Source of the DNA: Bacteroidales bacterium
GTDB lineage: Bacteria; Bacteroidota; Bacteroidia; Bacteroidales; UBA7960
Direction of reading: 5' to 3'
Assembly: GCA_019429365.1 (NCBI GenBank)
Contig: JAHYJD010000004.1
Span: forward strand, 26,983-90,982
DNA length: 64,000 bases
This document shows, one piece after another, positions 50,729 to 62,017 of this stretch. The number at the start of each line of letters is the position of its first letter. The first letter of the stretch is position 1. The position numbers and the translations under genes are program-made. The notes under the pieces were generated by a model, which saw only the letters and a list, made by a program, of their open reading frames with translations, was not told where the DNA came from and ran no database searches.

Positions 50729-53674
50729 TTACTGCTTGCGCAATGACTGTATCAGTACGTCCACCGGGTGCAGGGCTCTTCGTCCGGTACCATCCAGAAT
50801 CTGGTGGCGGCAACTGGTGCCTGAGGCAGAAATTATAGCTTGTTCGGGGGCCTGGCGGATGGCCGGAAACAGCTTCAGTTCGGCAATCTGCATACTTAGC
50901 TCGAAATGTTTCTTCTCATACCCAAACGATCCTGCCATGCCGCAACAGCCACATTCAATGCTGGTAATGTGATTGTTGGGCGGAATATGCAACATTTTTA
51001 ATGAATAATCTGCTTTCGAAAGGGCTTTCTGGTGGCAGTGTCCATGGAAATAAATTTCATGCCTTTCGGCAGAAAAGAGGCTGCCATCGATACGTCCAGC
51101 TTCGTGCTCACGGCAAATAAACTCTTCTATGGTCAACGTATTTCTCGAAAGTTCTACTGCTGCTTCAGTTAGGGCTTCCGTGCAGAGGTCGGGGTATTCG
51201 TCTCGAAAACTTAGAATGGCCGAAGGTTCAATGCCAATCAGTGGCTCATTTTCGCTCACCAACTTATGCAGAAGGGTTACGTTTTTTTGGGCCAGGCTTG
51301 CGGCCTTTTTAAGCAGACCCTTCGAAATGGCGGCTCGTCCGCTTTCTGCATGCTCGGGGATTTCAACATTATAACCCAGCCCATGCAGCAGCAGAATGGC
51401 ATTGATGCCCGTTTGGGTGTCGTTGTAATTGGTAAATTCATCGCAAAACAGCCAAACCTTTTTCTGTCCATCGAGCTTTTCGTTGAGTTTTTTCAGGTTC
51501 CGGGCTGCCCATTTTTTCAAAGTAATTTTTTGCATAAGGGGCATGCTTCGCTTTAGCGAGAAGCCCATTATGTTTTTAATGATGGCTCCGGTAATGCGAT
51601 TTTTCACCAGTCCATTGTAAAGAGCTGGCACCAAACTGGCCAGACGGTTCATTTCCGCGAAAGCGGCAATAATTTGTGCCCTGAATGGGATGCCATGGGT
51701 AAGATAATATTGTTGCAGCACCTCAGATTTGTAGCGCCCCATGTCGACATTGGAAGGACACTCGGCCTTGCAGCCCTTGCAGGCAAGGCAAAGGTCGAGC
51801 ACCTGCAGTAGCTCCTGGTGATCGAAAGGATTTTTTTTGCCAGAGTTGGTAACGATCTCACGCAGCACATTGGCCCTTCCTCGGGTGGTATCGGTTTCGT
51901 TGAGGGTGGCATGGTAGGAGGGGCACATTACGCCGCCCATTGTAGCTGGTTTCCTGCAGTCGCCCGAGCCGTTACATTGTTCCACCGCCCTGAGAAACCC
52001 GCGGGTATTGTGGTAATTAAAGAAGGTCTTAAGTTTGCGCTCGGGATGCCCTGGCCGGTAGCGCAAGAAGGTTTTCATGGAGGGAGTGTCGGTAATCTTG
52101 CCGGGGTTGAAAAGGCCGTGCGGGTCCCAGGTCTTTTTAACCTGTTGCAGCATGGCATAAACCTTTTCGCCAAGCATGAGTGGAATAAACTCACCGCGCA
52201 GCCTGCCGTCGCCATGCTCGCCACTGAGTGAGCCGCGGTAGCGTTTCACCAGCAAGGCAGTTTCCAGGGCAACCTTGTGGAAACGCTCTACATCAGCAGG
52301 GTTTTTCAGGTCAAGTACCGGGCGCAAATGCAACTCGCCTGTTCCAATGTGCGCGTAATAGACGCATTGGAGGTTCAGGTCCCGAAGAATTTCGTTGTGT
52401 TCGTCAATAAATTGTGGCAGGGCTTCCACGTGCACGGCAGCATCTTCTATAACAGCCACTGGTTTGGCATCACCGGGAGTGTTGGAAAGCACACCCAGCC
52501 CGGCTTTGCGCAGCGCCCAAACCCGGTTTATGTCTTTTCCGAAAATGGCAGGGAAATGAAAACCCAGTCTGGCCTCATGCATCTCGGTTTCCATGGCAGC
52601 AGCTCGCTGCAGTATCTCTTCGCGGGTTTGGAAGGCAAACTCCACCACCAGTATGGCACCAGGATCGCCCTTCACAAAAAAGCGGTTTTGTCGTTGAGTA
52701 ATATTGGCCTTGGTGCACTCGAGCACCTTGTTGTCGATAAGTTCGACTGCTACAGGCCCATGCCTGAGGGCGATGAGGTTGGCTCGCAGGGCTTCTTCCA
52801 CACTGTTGAGGTGGACGCAAACCAGGGCCTGCTCGGGTGGGGGCAAGGGTACCAGGTTAAACGTAATCTCGGTAAATAGCGCCAACGATCCTTCGGAGCC
52901 GGCCAGAAGCTTGCAGAAATTGAAGGGCTCGGCACTTTCGCTGGTTATCGATGATTTCAAAAGGAGGTCTAAGGCATAGCCTGTGTTGCGGCGCCTGAGA
53001 CGCGGGTCGGGATATTGCTGCCGGATTTCCTCCTGATTTTCAGGCTTGGATAGCAGTTCGTACATTTGGCTGTAAATCCTGTTTTCAAGGCTGTTGCCAA
53101 TGCATTTCTTCCGGAAGGTTTCATGGTCGACGGCCTCGAAAAGGGCTTCGCTGCCATCGGCAAGAAGGGCTCTGATAGCTTTGGTATGATCGCGGGTGCT
53201 GCCATATACCAGGGAATGCGAGCCACAGGAGTTGTTAGCCACCATGCCAGCCATCATGCAGCGGTTGGAAGTAGAGGTTTCAGGGCCAAAAAACAAACCA
53301 TGGGGCGCAAGGTATCGGTTGAGCTCATCGAGAATCACACCAGGCTCAACCCTTACCCAACGCTCCTCCACGTTCAACTCGAGAATGCGCGTCATATACC
53401 TCGAAAAATCGACCACCAAGCCATGCCCCACTACCTGCCCGGCAAGTGAGGTCCCCGCCGCCCGTGGCACTATGGGCAGCGCATGCTCGTTGCAGAAAGC
53501 AATGATCTTTTTTAGGTCACCGTTATTTTTTGGGCGGCAAACTGCTGCCGGCAGCTCCCTGTAAACAGAGGCATCGGTGGCATACAGCATACGCCAGGTC
53601 TGATCGAAGAACAAGTCGCCCTCAATTTGCCTGGCCAGCAGGTCGAACGGAAAATGACCGGGGTTTGATGCCAT
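50729..53674 (-). CDS. FAD- and [4Fe-4S]-binding dehydrogenase, YdiJ-like (candidate D-2-hydroxyglutarate dehydrogenase)
   Basis: 981 residues, close to E. coli YdiJ (about 1018). The N-terminal half is an FAD-binding type 4 domain ('PIVPRAAGTSLAGQVVGHGL', 'FFGPETSTSNRCMMAGMVAN') with the FAD-linked oxidase C-terminal domain ('YAHIGTGELHLRPVLDLKNP', 'SLSGEHGDGRLRGEFIP'). The second half has Fe-S clusters ('CNGSGDCRKPATMGGVMCPS', 'CLACKGCKAECPSNVDMGRY') and a CCG-type domain ('HGHCHQKALSK', 'SIECGCCGMAGSFGYEKKHF'). Such fusions oxidise D-2-hydroxy acids. The adjacent DUF1338 enzyme family makes D-2-hydroxyglutarate, which favours that substrate over D-lactate. Confidence 0.9.
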   Translation of the reverse strand: MASNPGHFPFDLLARQIEGDLFFDQTWRMLYATDASVYRELPAAVCRPKNNGDLKKIIAFCNEHALPIVPRAAGTSLAGQVVGHGLVVDFSRYMTRILELNVEERWVRVEPGVILDELNRYLAPHGLFFGPETSTSNRCMMAGMVANNSCGSHSLVYGSTRDHTKAIRALLADGSEALFEAVDHETFRKKCIGNSLENRIYSQMYELLSKPENQEEIRQQYPDPRLRRRNTGYALDLLLKSSITSESAEPFNFCKLLAGSEGSLALFTEITFNLVPLPPPEQALVCVHLNSVEEALRANLIALRHGPVAVELIDNKVLECTKANITQRQNRFFVKGDPGAILVVEFAFQTREEILQRAAAMETEMHEARLGFHFPAIFGKDINRVWALRKAGLGVLSNTPGDAKPVAVIEDAAVHVEALPQFIDEHNEILRDLNLQCVYYAHIGTGELHLRPVLDLKNPADVERFHKVALETALLVKRYRGSLSGEHGDGRLRGEFIPLMLGEKVYAMLQQVKKTWDPHGLFNPGKITDTPSMKTFLRYRPGHPERKLKTFFNYHNTRGFLRAVEQCNGSGDCRKPATMGGVMCPSYHATLNETDTTRGRANVLREIVTNSGKKNPFDHQELLQVLDLCLACKGCKAECPSNVDMGRYKSEVLQQYYLTHGIPFRAQIIAAFAEMNRLASLVPALYNGLVKNRITGAIIKNIMGFSLKRSMPLMQKITLKKWAARNLKKLNEKLDGQKKVWLFCDEFTNYNDTQTGINAILLLHGLGYNVEIPEHAESGRAAISKGLLKKAASLAQKNVTLLHKLVSENEPLIGIEPSAILSFRDEYPDLCTEALTEAAVELSRNTLTIEEFICREHEAGRIDGSLFSAERHEIYFHGHCHQKALSKADYSLKMLHIPPNNHITSIECGCCGMAGSFGYEKKHFELSMQIAELKLFPAIRQAPEQAIISASGTSCRHQILDGTGRRALHPVDVLIQSLRKQ

Positions 53675-53719
53675 GGGAAAAATAAATTACCGCCTCAAAA
53701 CTGCTGTGGACGGCGGGTA

Positions 53720-54541
53720 TTACATACCGGGTTGTTTTTGGTAAAAGTTGGTGCTCTCGAAAATTTTATCGGCATTGGCGGCAATAAAGCCACTGTAAAG
53801 TTTGCCGGTCTTGTCGGGATGTCTAAGGGTGAATTCGTAAAAGCAGGAAGGGACCTCAAAAACTCCATCGGAAAACTCAAAGGGAATGATCTCGGCCTTT
53901 GTGGAGCTTTGCTCGAGTAATTCTTCGGGTGTCCCATAAATTTCGCTTCCACCCACCACATTCATCAGGTAGCCGTTGTCTTTTACAAATTGGTTGATTT
54001 CCTGCAAGGTGCTGAACTTTTTAAGTTCATTCACTTTGATAGCAAAGTGGTTGGCACGGAAACCGTAAACCAGTGTCCAGGCTGCATACTCATTCTCCTG
54101 GCGCAATGCATCGTAGGTTTCGAAAGGAATTTTTCCCCAGATGCTTCCCTGGTAAACCAGCATGGGATCCTTGTAAATAGCCTTATCGATGGCGTCGAGG
54201 CGCTCGCGAATAGTGTTTTGCACAAACTCACTGCATTGCTCCAGCAGCAATTCGCTGATGAAAACCTTGGGTGCTTCCGGATCGGTTTTGTGTTCATAGT
54301 GCCTGCCAAGCACCTTTTTGGCCTTGAACTCGTAATTACCCTTTTGTTCATAACCATTGTCAGTGAAAATCCGTGCAATTACATCCATATTTATCCGCGG
54401 GTCGTTAAAGGTTCGCAGGGCTATGTGATCGTGCACCACTCTTTCTCCCAAGTTGGTAAACAACTCGTAAATATGCATGGCCGAGGGGTTCTGGGTAGAG
54501 TAGGGTATCCAAAAACGGTTGAATATTTCGCGGGTTTCCAT
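53720..54541 (-). CDS. DUF1338 family protein, HglS-like (candidate 2-oxoadipate dioxygenase/decarboxylase)
   Basis: 273 residues from ATG at 54541 ('METREIFNRFWIPYSTQNPS'); the 55-codon upstream extension of the frame is unlike the family. 'VVHDHIALRTF' carries a His and an Arg four residues later, 'FRANHFAIKV' a second His, and 'PSCFYEFTLRHP' a Glu, matching the His/His/Glu metal site and the active-site Arg of HglS, which turns 2-oxoadipate into D-2-hydroxyglutarate. It is shorter than Pseudomonas HglS (about 460 residues), so the specificity is not proven. It lies 45 bp upstream of the YdiJ-like gene. Confidence 0.85.
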   Translation of the reverse strand: METREIFNRFWIPYSTQNPSAMHIYELFTNLGERVVHDHIALRTFNDPRINMDVIARIFTDNGYEQKGNYEFKAKKVLGRHYEHKTDPEAPKVFISELLLEQCSEFVQNTIRERLDAIDKAIYKDPMLVYQGSIWGKIPFETYDALRQENEYAAWTLVYGFRANHFAIKVNELKKFSTLQEINQFVKDNGYLMNVVGGSEIYGTPEELLEQSSTKAEIIPFEFSDGVFEVPSCFYEFTLRHPDKTGKLYSGFIAANADKIFESTNFYQKQPGM

Positions 54542-54620
54542 AATTCGTGGTTTTGGTTTGTTCAAAAGTCGTAAAAAAAGCGGTAGGTGCCAAGGCCTTT
54601 TTGCGAAAGCATTAATAAAA

Positions 54621-55082
54621 TTAAGCTTCGTTGTTTTCGTCCCCATCTTTGGAGAGGAGCTGGAGCAGGTTTCTAAGCATCGAAAGAGTAAGCAATGGGA
54701 ATGCAACGGTAAAAAGTATTTTCACCCAGGTCTTATCGAAAATGCCGCTCAAGATCAGGGTCCAGATGATGGCCAGAAAAAACAGGTCGACTGCTATGAT
54801 GAGGATGTTGCCGGGGTCTTTTTGCATCCATTGTGGGAAGGGCAGGGGAGTGGCTTGATGAGAGGCAAACCTGATAAGCCTGTAGGTGCTAAAAACCCAA
54901 ATGCCGGGCATGACAAAGCCAAGTAGCAAGCCCACTGCATTAAAAGGAAGATAGCCCAGCGAATAAACCAGGCCCATGATAAGTTGACCAAAGAAATTCA
55001 GTTGGTAATTTGCGGTGGTCCCAGCCGATGCATTTATTAGTAAGGACATTATTTTTGAGGGGTTTTTTGGGTCGGAAGCCAT
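54621..55082 (-). CDS. Small membrane protein of unknown function
   Basis: 153 residues from ATG at 55082 ('MASDPKNPSKIMSLLINASA'). Four likely membrane helices: about 'LIMGLVYSLGYLPFNAVGLL', 'LGFVMPGIWVFSTY', 'ILIIAVDLFFLAIIWTLILS' and 'ILFTVAFPLLTLSMLRNLLQ', ending in an acidic cytoplasmic-type tail 'SKDGDENNEA'. The frame could also start at a TTG four codons earlier or at the Met at about residue 12. I do not recognise the family. It is the first gene of the leftward cluster with DUF1338 (79-bp gap) and the YdiJ-like dehydrogenase. Confidence 0.65.
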   Translation of the reverse strand: MASDPKNPSKIMSLLINASAGTTANYQLNFFGQLIMGLVYSLGYLPFNAVGLLLGFVMPGIWVFSTYRLIRFASHQATPLPFPQWMQKDPGNILIIAVDLFFLAIIWTLILSGIFDKTWVKILFTVAFPLLTLSMLRNLLQLLSKDGDENNEA

Positions 55083-55192
55083 AACGGATTTCAATAATAT
55101 GGATCATATTGTATTTTCAATCCAAAAATAAAGTTAATTTGCAATTTGGTTTGAATTGTTTTGCAGTTCTTTAAAATTATCCACTAAACCAC

Positions 55193-56590
55193 ATGCAAGA
55201 GATGAAAAAAACGGAAACCACTGGCAAGCTGATGCTATTTGCCTTTATCTTGTGTCTTTCTATGTTGATAACCAACGGATTGTATGCCCAGAGCGAAGAC
55301 ACACAGTCGCAACCCCCTGCAAAAACGGGTTGGAGGCTTGGCGGAGTCTTGCCGACAATAACTTTCGACAGCGACCTTGGTTTTCAGTATGGCGCCCTGG
55401 TCAATCTTTTCAACTATGGCGATGGCTCGCGCTTCCCGCGCTACGACCATTCACTTTATTTCGAAGTGTCGCGTTTTACCAAAGGAAGCGGTTATAACCG
55501 CTTTTTCTACGATTCTGATCAGCTGGTAAAAGGCATCAGAACAACTTTTGACCTGAGCTACATTACTGACCCGCTCTACAGCTTTCATGGCTTTAATGGC
55601 TACGAGTCGGCCTATTGGGCAGAGCTGGTCGACCGTGACTTTGAGAACGGCGAATTCGATTATCTTAGCAGGGCCTTCTATGCACACGACCGGAAAATGT
55701 TCCGAACCAAGATTGACCTGCAGGGAAAGCTTAGTGGCGAAAAACTGAACTGGGTTTCGGGTTTTGAATCGTACAATTTCTCTATTGGATCAGTAGATAT
55801 TGAGAAGTTGAACAAAGGCAAGGAAGGCGACGATCTTTTGCCCGAAGTGCCGGGAATGTTCGATCGCTATGTGGATTGGGGACTGATTGAAGAAGGCGAA
55901 GCCGAGGGAGGCTGGGTTAATTACCTAAAAGCCGGGGTTTCGTATGACACCCGTGATAACGAGCCCAACCCCATGACAGGAGTTTGGTCGGAAGCCGTAA
56001 TTATGATGGCACCAGGATTTATGGTTACCGGAGACTACGGGCACGCCAAACTTTCACTGACCCACAGGCAATATTTTACCCTGATTGAGGACGACCTTTC
56101 GTTTGCCTATCGTTTGGGATTGCAAAAAACCATTGCTGGAGAAGCACCTTTTTACGTGCAACCACTTTTGGTCACCTCTTTCTTGAGAGGAAACACCAAC
56201 GAAGGCCTGGGCGGCTCGAAAAGCCTGCGCGGAATACTGAGAAACCGGATCGTGGGCGACGGCATCGCCATGGGTAACCTGGAGTTGCGCTGGAAGTTTG
56301 TTCGTTTTAATATCGGAGCCACAAATGTTTATCTTGGCTTGAACGGCTTTGTGGACGGCGGCCTGGTTTTTTCGCCCATTGAGATTGACATGAATAGCGT
56401 GACCTTAAATGAGGGTGAAGCCCTTAATATGTTCTTTGACCAAGATAAAGACGCCCTGCACATGAGTGCCGGCGCAGGCTTGCGTATTGCCATTAACCAG
56501 AATTTTATCGTGGCCGTCGATTTCGGAAAAGCCTTCGACAAGCGCGACGGAAATACCGGGCTTTACATTGGCCTGAACTACCTGTTTTAG
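55193..56590 (+). CDS. BamA/TamA-family outer-membrane protein without POTRA domains
   Basis: 465 residues. Signal peptide up to 'LITNGLYAQ', then directly a 16-stranded-barrel-like region beginning 'GWRLGGVLPTITFDSDLGFQ' and with 'VSYDTRDNEPNPMTGVWSEA' (the D15-type DTRDNxxxPxxG motif). It ends 'VAVDFGKAFDKRDGNTGLYI' 'GLNYLF' with an aromatic last residue, as in outer-membrane barrels. It has no POTRA repeats, so it is unlikely to be the essential BamA; related short Bacteroidota proteins are of unknown role. It is divergent from the small membrane protein and upstream of lolD. Confidence 0.85.
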   Translation: MQEMKKTETTGKLMLFAFILCLSMLITNGLYAQSEDTQSQPPAKTGWRLGGVLPTITFDSDLGFQYGALVNLFNYGDGSRFPRYDHSLYFEVSRFTKGSGYNRFFYDSDQLVKGIRTTFDLSYITDPLYSFHGFNGYESAYWAELVDRDFENGEFDYLSRAFYAHDRKMFRTKIDLQGKLSGEKLNWVSGFESYNFSIGSVDIEKLNKGKEGDDLLPEVPGMFDRYVDWGLIEEGEAEGGWVNYLKAGVSYDTRDNEPNPMTGVWSEAVIMMAPGFMVTGDYGHAKLSLTHRQYFTLIEDDLSFAYRLGLQKTIAGEAPFYVQPLLVTSFLRGNTNEGLGGSKSLRGILRNRIVGDGIAMGNLELRWKFVRFNIGATNVYLGLNGFVDGGLVFSPIEIDMNSVTLNEGEALNMFFDQDKDALHMSAGAGLRIAINQNFIVAVDFGKAFDKRDGNTGLYIGLNYLF

Positions 56591-56744
56591 GATTCCGGAG
56601 CATTTTGCTCATTTTGTGGCTTGAAAAATCCCTTAGTTATCAATTACTTTGATAACTTTGGGTTTTTATGGGTGGCCCCTTCATCAGGGGGTTTTCCAGT
56701 AAATTTTGTTGCTTCTTTTTTTAAGAGCCTGAAAAAATATTTTT

Positions 56745-57401
56745 ATGATTCGTGCGGAGAATATCCATAAATCTTACGGCGAGCTGGAAGTGCTGAAAGG
56801 CATCAGCCTTGACATTGCAGCCGGCGAAATTGTTTCTATCGTTGGCGCTTCGGGTGCTGGAAAAACCACCTTGCTGCATATTATTGGCACCCTCGACGGG
56901 TATGATAAGGGCGAAGTGATTATTAACCAGCAAAACATCAAAGGTTTTAACGATCAGCGGCTTTCAGATTTTCGCAACCGCAATATTGGTTTTGTGTTTC
57001 AGTTTCATCATTTGCTGCCTGAATTTACGGCCCTCGAGAATGTTTGTATTCCAGCATTTATTGCCGGCAAAGGCAAAATCGAAGCCGAAAAGCGGGCGAA
57101 GGAACTGCTCGATATGCTTGGGCTTGCCGAACGTCTTGAACATAAACCTTCGGAGCTTTCGGGTGGTGAGCAGCAGCGGGTGGCCGTGGCCCGGGCCTTG
57201 GTAAACAATCCGGCGGTTGTGCTGGCCGATGAACCCAGCGGAAACCTCGACTCCAAATCGTCAGAAGAACTTCACCGGCTTTTCTTCTCGCTGCGCGAAA
57301 AACTGGGCCAGACATTCGTGATTGTTACCCACAACACCGAACTGGCTGATATGGCCGACCGCAAGCTGACCATAAAAGATGGGTTGATTGGCAATAATTA
57401 A
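56745..57401 (+). CDS. lolD: LolD-type ABC transporter ATP-binding protein
   Basis: 218 residues. Walker A '[20 protein letters not shown]', Q-loop region '[20 protein letters not shown]', signature '[20 protein letters not shown]' and Walker B '[20 protein letters not shown]', then the H-loop 'IVTHNTELA'. This is the LolD/MacB subclass (MetN-like length, '[11 protein letters not shown]'), which powers lipoprotein release from the inner membrane or efflux. No LolC/E permease gene is adjacent, as is common in Bacteroidota, where lolD often stands alone. Confidence 0.9.
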   Translation: MIRAENIHKSYGELEVLKGISLDIAAGEIVSIVGASGAGKTTLLHIIGTLDGYDKGEVIINQQNIKGFNDQRLSDFRNRNIGFVFQFHHLLPEFTALENVCIPAFIAGKGKIEAEKRAKELLDMLGLAERLEHKPSELSGGEQQRVAVARALVNNPAVVLADEPSGNLDSKSSEELHRLFFSLREKLGQTFVIVTHNTELADMADRKLTIKDGLIGNN

Positions 57402-57457
57402 TAATAATAAATTATTAATTATCAACTATTTAGCATTGAAATATTGATCGTTTTGTT

Positions 57458-59515
<2,058 letters not shown>

Positions 59516-59539
59516 TTATTTGTTGACAAGCAATAAAAT

Positions 59540-59567
59540 TAAAAAAAAAGCCGGTATGAACCGGCTT
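59540..59567 (-). terminator. Rho-independent terminator after the third universal stress gene
   Basis: On the minus strand, 'aagccggt' (59560-59567) pairs with 'accggctt' (59548-59555) across a 4-nt loop and is followed by a T-run (the A-run at 59540-59549 on the plus strand). It ends the usp transcript before ligA. Confidence 0.88.
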
Positions 59568-59591
59568 AAGTTTTTGTATTCGGTGCAGGCA

Positions 59592-60443
59592 TTATGGCCC
59601 ACCAATGATAACTTTCAGGTCTTTTGAATTAATGCAGAGAACAGGAATTCCCTCTTTGTTGTAAATGATTTTTTCCTCTGGGGAACCAAAGGGATTCCAG
59701 GTAACTTTTTCCGGATCAGTACTCAGCATAATGGCGTCGGCTTTTTTCTCGATGGCATGGTTGATAATAGCCTGATCGAAGCCTTTCAGGGCCTTATGAT
59801 AAGTTTCAGTGAAAGGAATTTTGTGCTTTTCGAGAATATGGGTTACCTGTTTCAGATCGCCGGTCATTTTGCGCTGGATAGGCCCATCGTTGGGGAAATA
59901 AACCAGTATATGGAAGGTTGAACCCAGGGCTTTGTGAAGTTCGATGGCCCATTTAACTTTTTGCTTTGAGCCAAGTTCGGTGTCGAGCGGATAAACAAAG
60001 CTGGCAAACTTGTTGCCTTCATTTGGCTTTTTCACCACAAACATTGGTGCGGGCGAACTGGTTACCACCTTCAGTGCAAAGCTGCCGAGCAGAAACTGCA
60101 TGCCCTTCTTCCCATGGGTGCCCATAAAAAGGTAGGTGGCTTCGGTGTTTCTGGCAGTCTCCGCAATGGTAGTAAAGATACTGCCGGTCGGGGCAAGGTA
60201 ATCGGCTTCTACACCAAACTTTGCTTCCACTTTTTTGCAGATATCGAGCAACTTTGTGCCGACATGGTCCAGGGTTTTTTTCTCTTTTTGCAGATTGCTC
60301 TTGGTGGCCTGATTGACAACGTGAAGCACAATCAGCTTGGCTCCTGTGAGACGCGCCATTTGTGCCGCATTGTCAATGGCATGATCGCCAATGCTTGTGA
60401 AGTCGGTGGCAACAAGGATTACTTCTTTTTTTTCAGGTTCCAT
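59592..60443 (-). CDS. Universal stress protein, two Usp domains (third copy)
   Basis: 283 residues. First domain: 'VILVATDFTSIGDHAIDNAA', then 'ATYLFMGTHGKKGMQFLLGS' with 'FALKVVTSSPAPMFVVKK' (the G-2x-G ATP loop). The second domain ('FASFVYPLDTELGSKQKVKW' to 'NKEGIPVLCINSK') lacks a clear ATP loop. It is closer to the 21473-22369 copy in its first domain ('MGIHGKKGVQHIMGSYA' there) but lacks the 'SFIDPxGL' tail of both other copies. Own terminator downstream. Confidence 0.9.
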   Translation of the reverse strand: MEPEKKEVILVATDFTSIGDHAIDNAAQMARLTGAKLIVLHVVNQATKSNLQKEKKTLDHVGTKLLDICKKVEAKFGVEADYLAPTGSIFTTIAETARNTEATYLFMGTHGKKGMQFLLGSFALKVVTSSPAPMFVVKKPNEGNKFASFVYPLDTELGSKQKVKWAIELHKALGSTFHILVYFPNDGPIQRKMTGDLKQVTHILEKHKIPFTETYHKALKGFDQAIINHAIEKKADAIMLSTDPEKVTWNPFGSPEEKIIYNKEGIPVLCINSKDLKVIIGGP

Positions 60444-60516
60444 ATTGTGTGGGGTTAGGTTCCTAATGGCTAAGTGTGGTTATTAATAAAAGTCAGCCAA
60501 TTTACAAAAAATTAAC

Positions 60517-61161
60517 TCATAAATATAATTTCTTATTGTAATTGACCTTTTTTATACTGATATCGGATGAAGAGTCAATAAGATCAAGCAGTTCGCGCAC
60601 CTGTGAGAGGTTTTTTTTCTTCTTTTCGTCGCGCAGCAAACGTGCCGATCGGGTAAAAAAGCAATGTGTTTCCACAAAATCGCGCTGTCGCTCGTACCAA
60701 TCCCTGAAGGTAATCTTGCGGACACTGTTTTCGCTCCACTCACGGTGCAGCCTCAGGGCAGTAATAAAAAAGTCGTCGCGGCCAATGTAGTCCAGGTCGG
60801 CATCGCACAGAATTTCTTCCAGCAAGGTTTGGGGTTGCTGCGGCATGGTGGTCGATTCGATGAGCTGGCAAATTAGCGCAACCTGCATTGGCGTATAATA
60901 AAAACCCGGAAGGGTTTCGCGTGCAAACCGGCTGGCAATGGGCTCGTTGTTGTCATACGACCAGATAAAGCCCGTATCGTGATATACCGCAGCCGTGAGC
61001 AGCAGAAGCAATTCTTCCTCACTCACCTTTTCCATAATGGCAAGTGTTTCTACCGAGCGGCAAACGTCGATGGTATGCTGTGCATTGTGGTAATAAAGGC
61101 TGGGTTTTAATTCCCTGGAAAGCTTTTGAAGCACAAACTCCTTGGCACGGGCAAAATCCAT
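60517..61161 (-). CDS. HD-domain metal-dependent phosphohydrolase
   Basis: 214 residues from ATG at 61161 ('MDFARAKEFVLQKLSRELKP'); the 38-codon upstream extension is unlike the family and contains no domain. Metal-binding HD motif: 'LYYHNAQHTIDVCRSVETLA' (His), 'LLTAAVYHDTGFIW' (His-Asp) and 'EILCDADLDYIGRDDFF' (Asp). HD hydrolases cleave phosphoesters of nucleotides or cyclic nucleotides; the substrate here is unknown. It is followed by the universal stress gene after 73 bp on the same strand. Confidence 0.85.
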   Translation of the reverse strand: MDFARAKEFVLQKLSRELKPSLYYHNAQHTIDVCRSVETLAIMEKVSEEELLLLLTAAVYHDTGFIWSYDNNEPIASRFARETLPGFYYTPMQVALICQLIESTTMPQQPQTLLEEILCDADLDYIGRDDFFITALRLHREWSENSVRKITFRDWYERQRDFVETHCFFTRSARLLRDEKKKKNLSQVRELLDLIDSSSDISIKKVNYNKKLYL

Positions 61162-61351
61162 GTGAGAATCAGAATAGTTGTAGTATAGCAGCGTTTGTAA
61201 ACCGTGCATGCCCTGATATGGATAACCATTTACAGGCGGATTTTTCCCGTTTTTTCGATCAAAAAATGCTAACATTCAAACAAATAAAACGTCGGACAAA
61301 CGCTCAACAAGGTTAAAACGTACAATTTTAATATATCGTATGTGCGGGTAA

Positions 61352-62017
61352 TTATTTTCCGAAAGGAAATTTGTAGTAAACGGAATAATGCAGCATTACG
61401 GCGGAATTACCTTTGTTTCTGCCGAAGCCGCTAATGTAATAAGGGTTCATTTCGGAGCCCGGATTGCGGGCCAGCATCAGGCGCAGGCGCAGGTCCCAGC
61501 CCAGGTAAATGTGCCAAAACAGCTTGGTTTTCAGTCCTCCGCCAATCTCTGCCCAGTGAGCCGAATAACCTGCCTGCTCAAACGATCCTTCCACACTTCC
61601 CCAGTAAGGTTCATCGACTGTAATGCGGGGGGCCTCATGTGTGAGGGTGCCAAAACCATAGCGGAACGAAAGGAAAACTTCTTCGCCCTGCATGCGCGGA
61701 TTGTCCTGCAGCAAATTGTAGCTTAAACCGGCACGAAAAAACACTCCACTGGCTTCGTAAGTATGGGTCTCGCGTTGCACCCCAATGTCCATGTTTCCCA
61801 GTTCAATGGCGGCAATCCAGTTGGGACGCCACTCATAGCCCAATGAAGCCCCGTGCATAAACACTTCGGGCTCGAGCAGATTAAGCGCAAGCCCCGACAA
61901 ATCGTAGCCCAGGCTGAGCGATGGCCTGAAAACCAGTGTGTCGGCTTCCTGCTGGGCTTTCGCCGAAAGGCTATGGGCCAGGATCAGGATAAAGAAGTAT
62001 TTTGATATGTTCTTCAA
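61352..62017 (-). CDS. DUF6048-family outer-membrane protein
   Basis: 221 residues. Signal peptide 'MKNISKYFFILILAHSLSAKA', then beta-rich sequence ('LSLGYDLSGLALNLLEPEVF', 'WAEIGGGLKTKLFWHIYLGW') ending 'VYYKFPFGK', as in small outer-membrane barrels. It follows the DUF6452 lipoprotein, with which it overlaps by 47 bp; the two families occur together in many Bacteroidota. The function is unknown. The reading frames overlap without a later Met in a suitable place, so translation is probably coupled. Confidence 0.8.
   Translation of the reverse strand: MKNISKYFFILILAHSLSAKAQQEADTLVFRPSLSLGYDLSGLALNLLEPEVFMHGASLGYEWRPNWIAAIELGNMDIGVQRETHTYEASGVFFRAGLSYNLLQDNPRMQGEEVFLSFRYGFGTLTHEAPRITVDEPYWGSVEGSFEQAGYSAHWAEIGGGLKTKLFWHIYLGWDLRLRLMLARNPGSEMNPYYISGFGRNKGNSAVMLHYSVYYKFPFGK

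Noticed and set aside
56676..56695. Possible terminator after the BamA-like gene
   Set aside because: The stem (cccct/agggg) is only 5 bp and followed by just four T residues.
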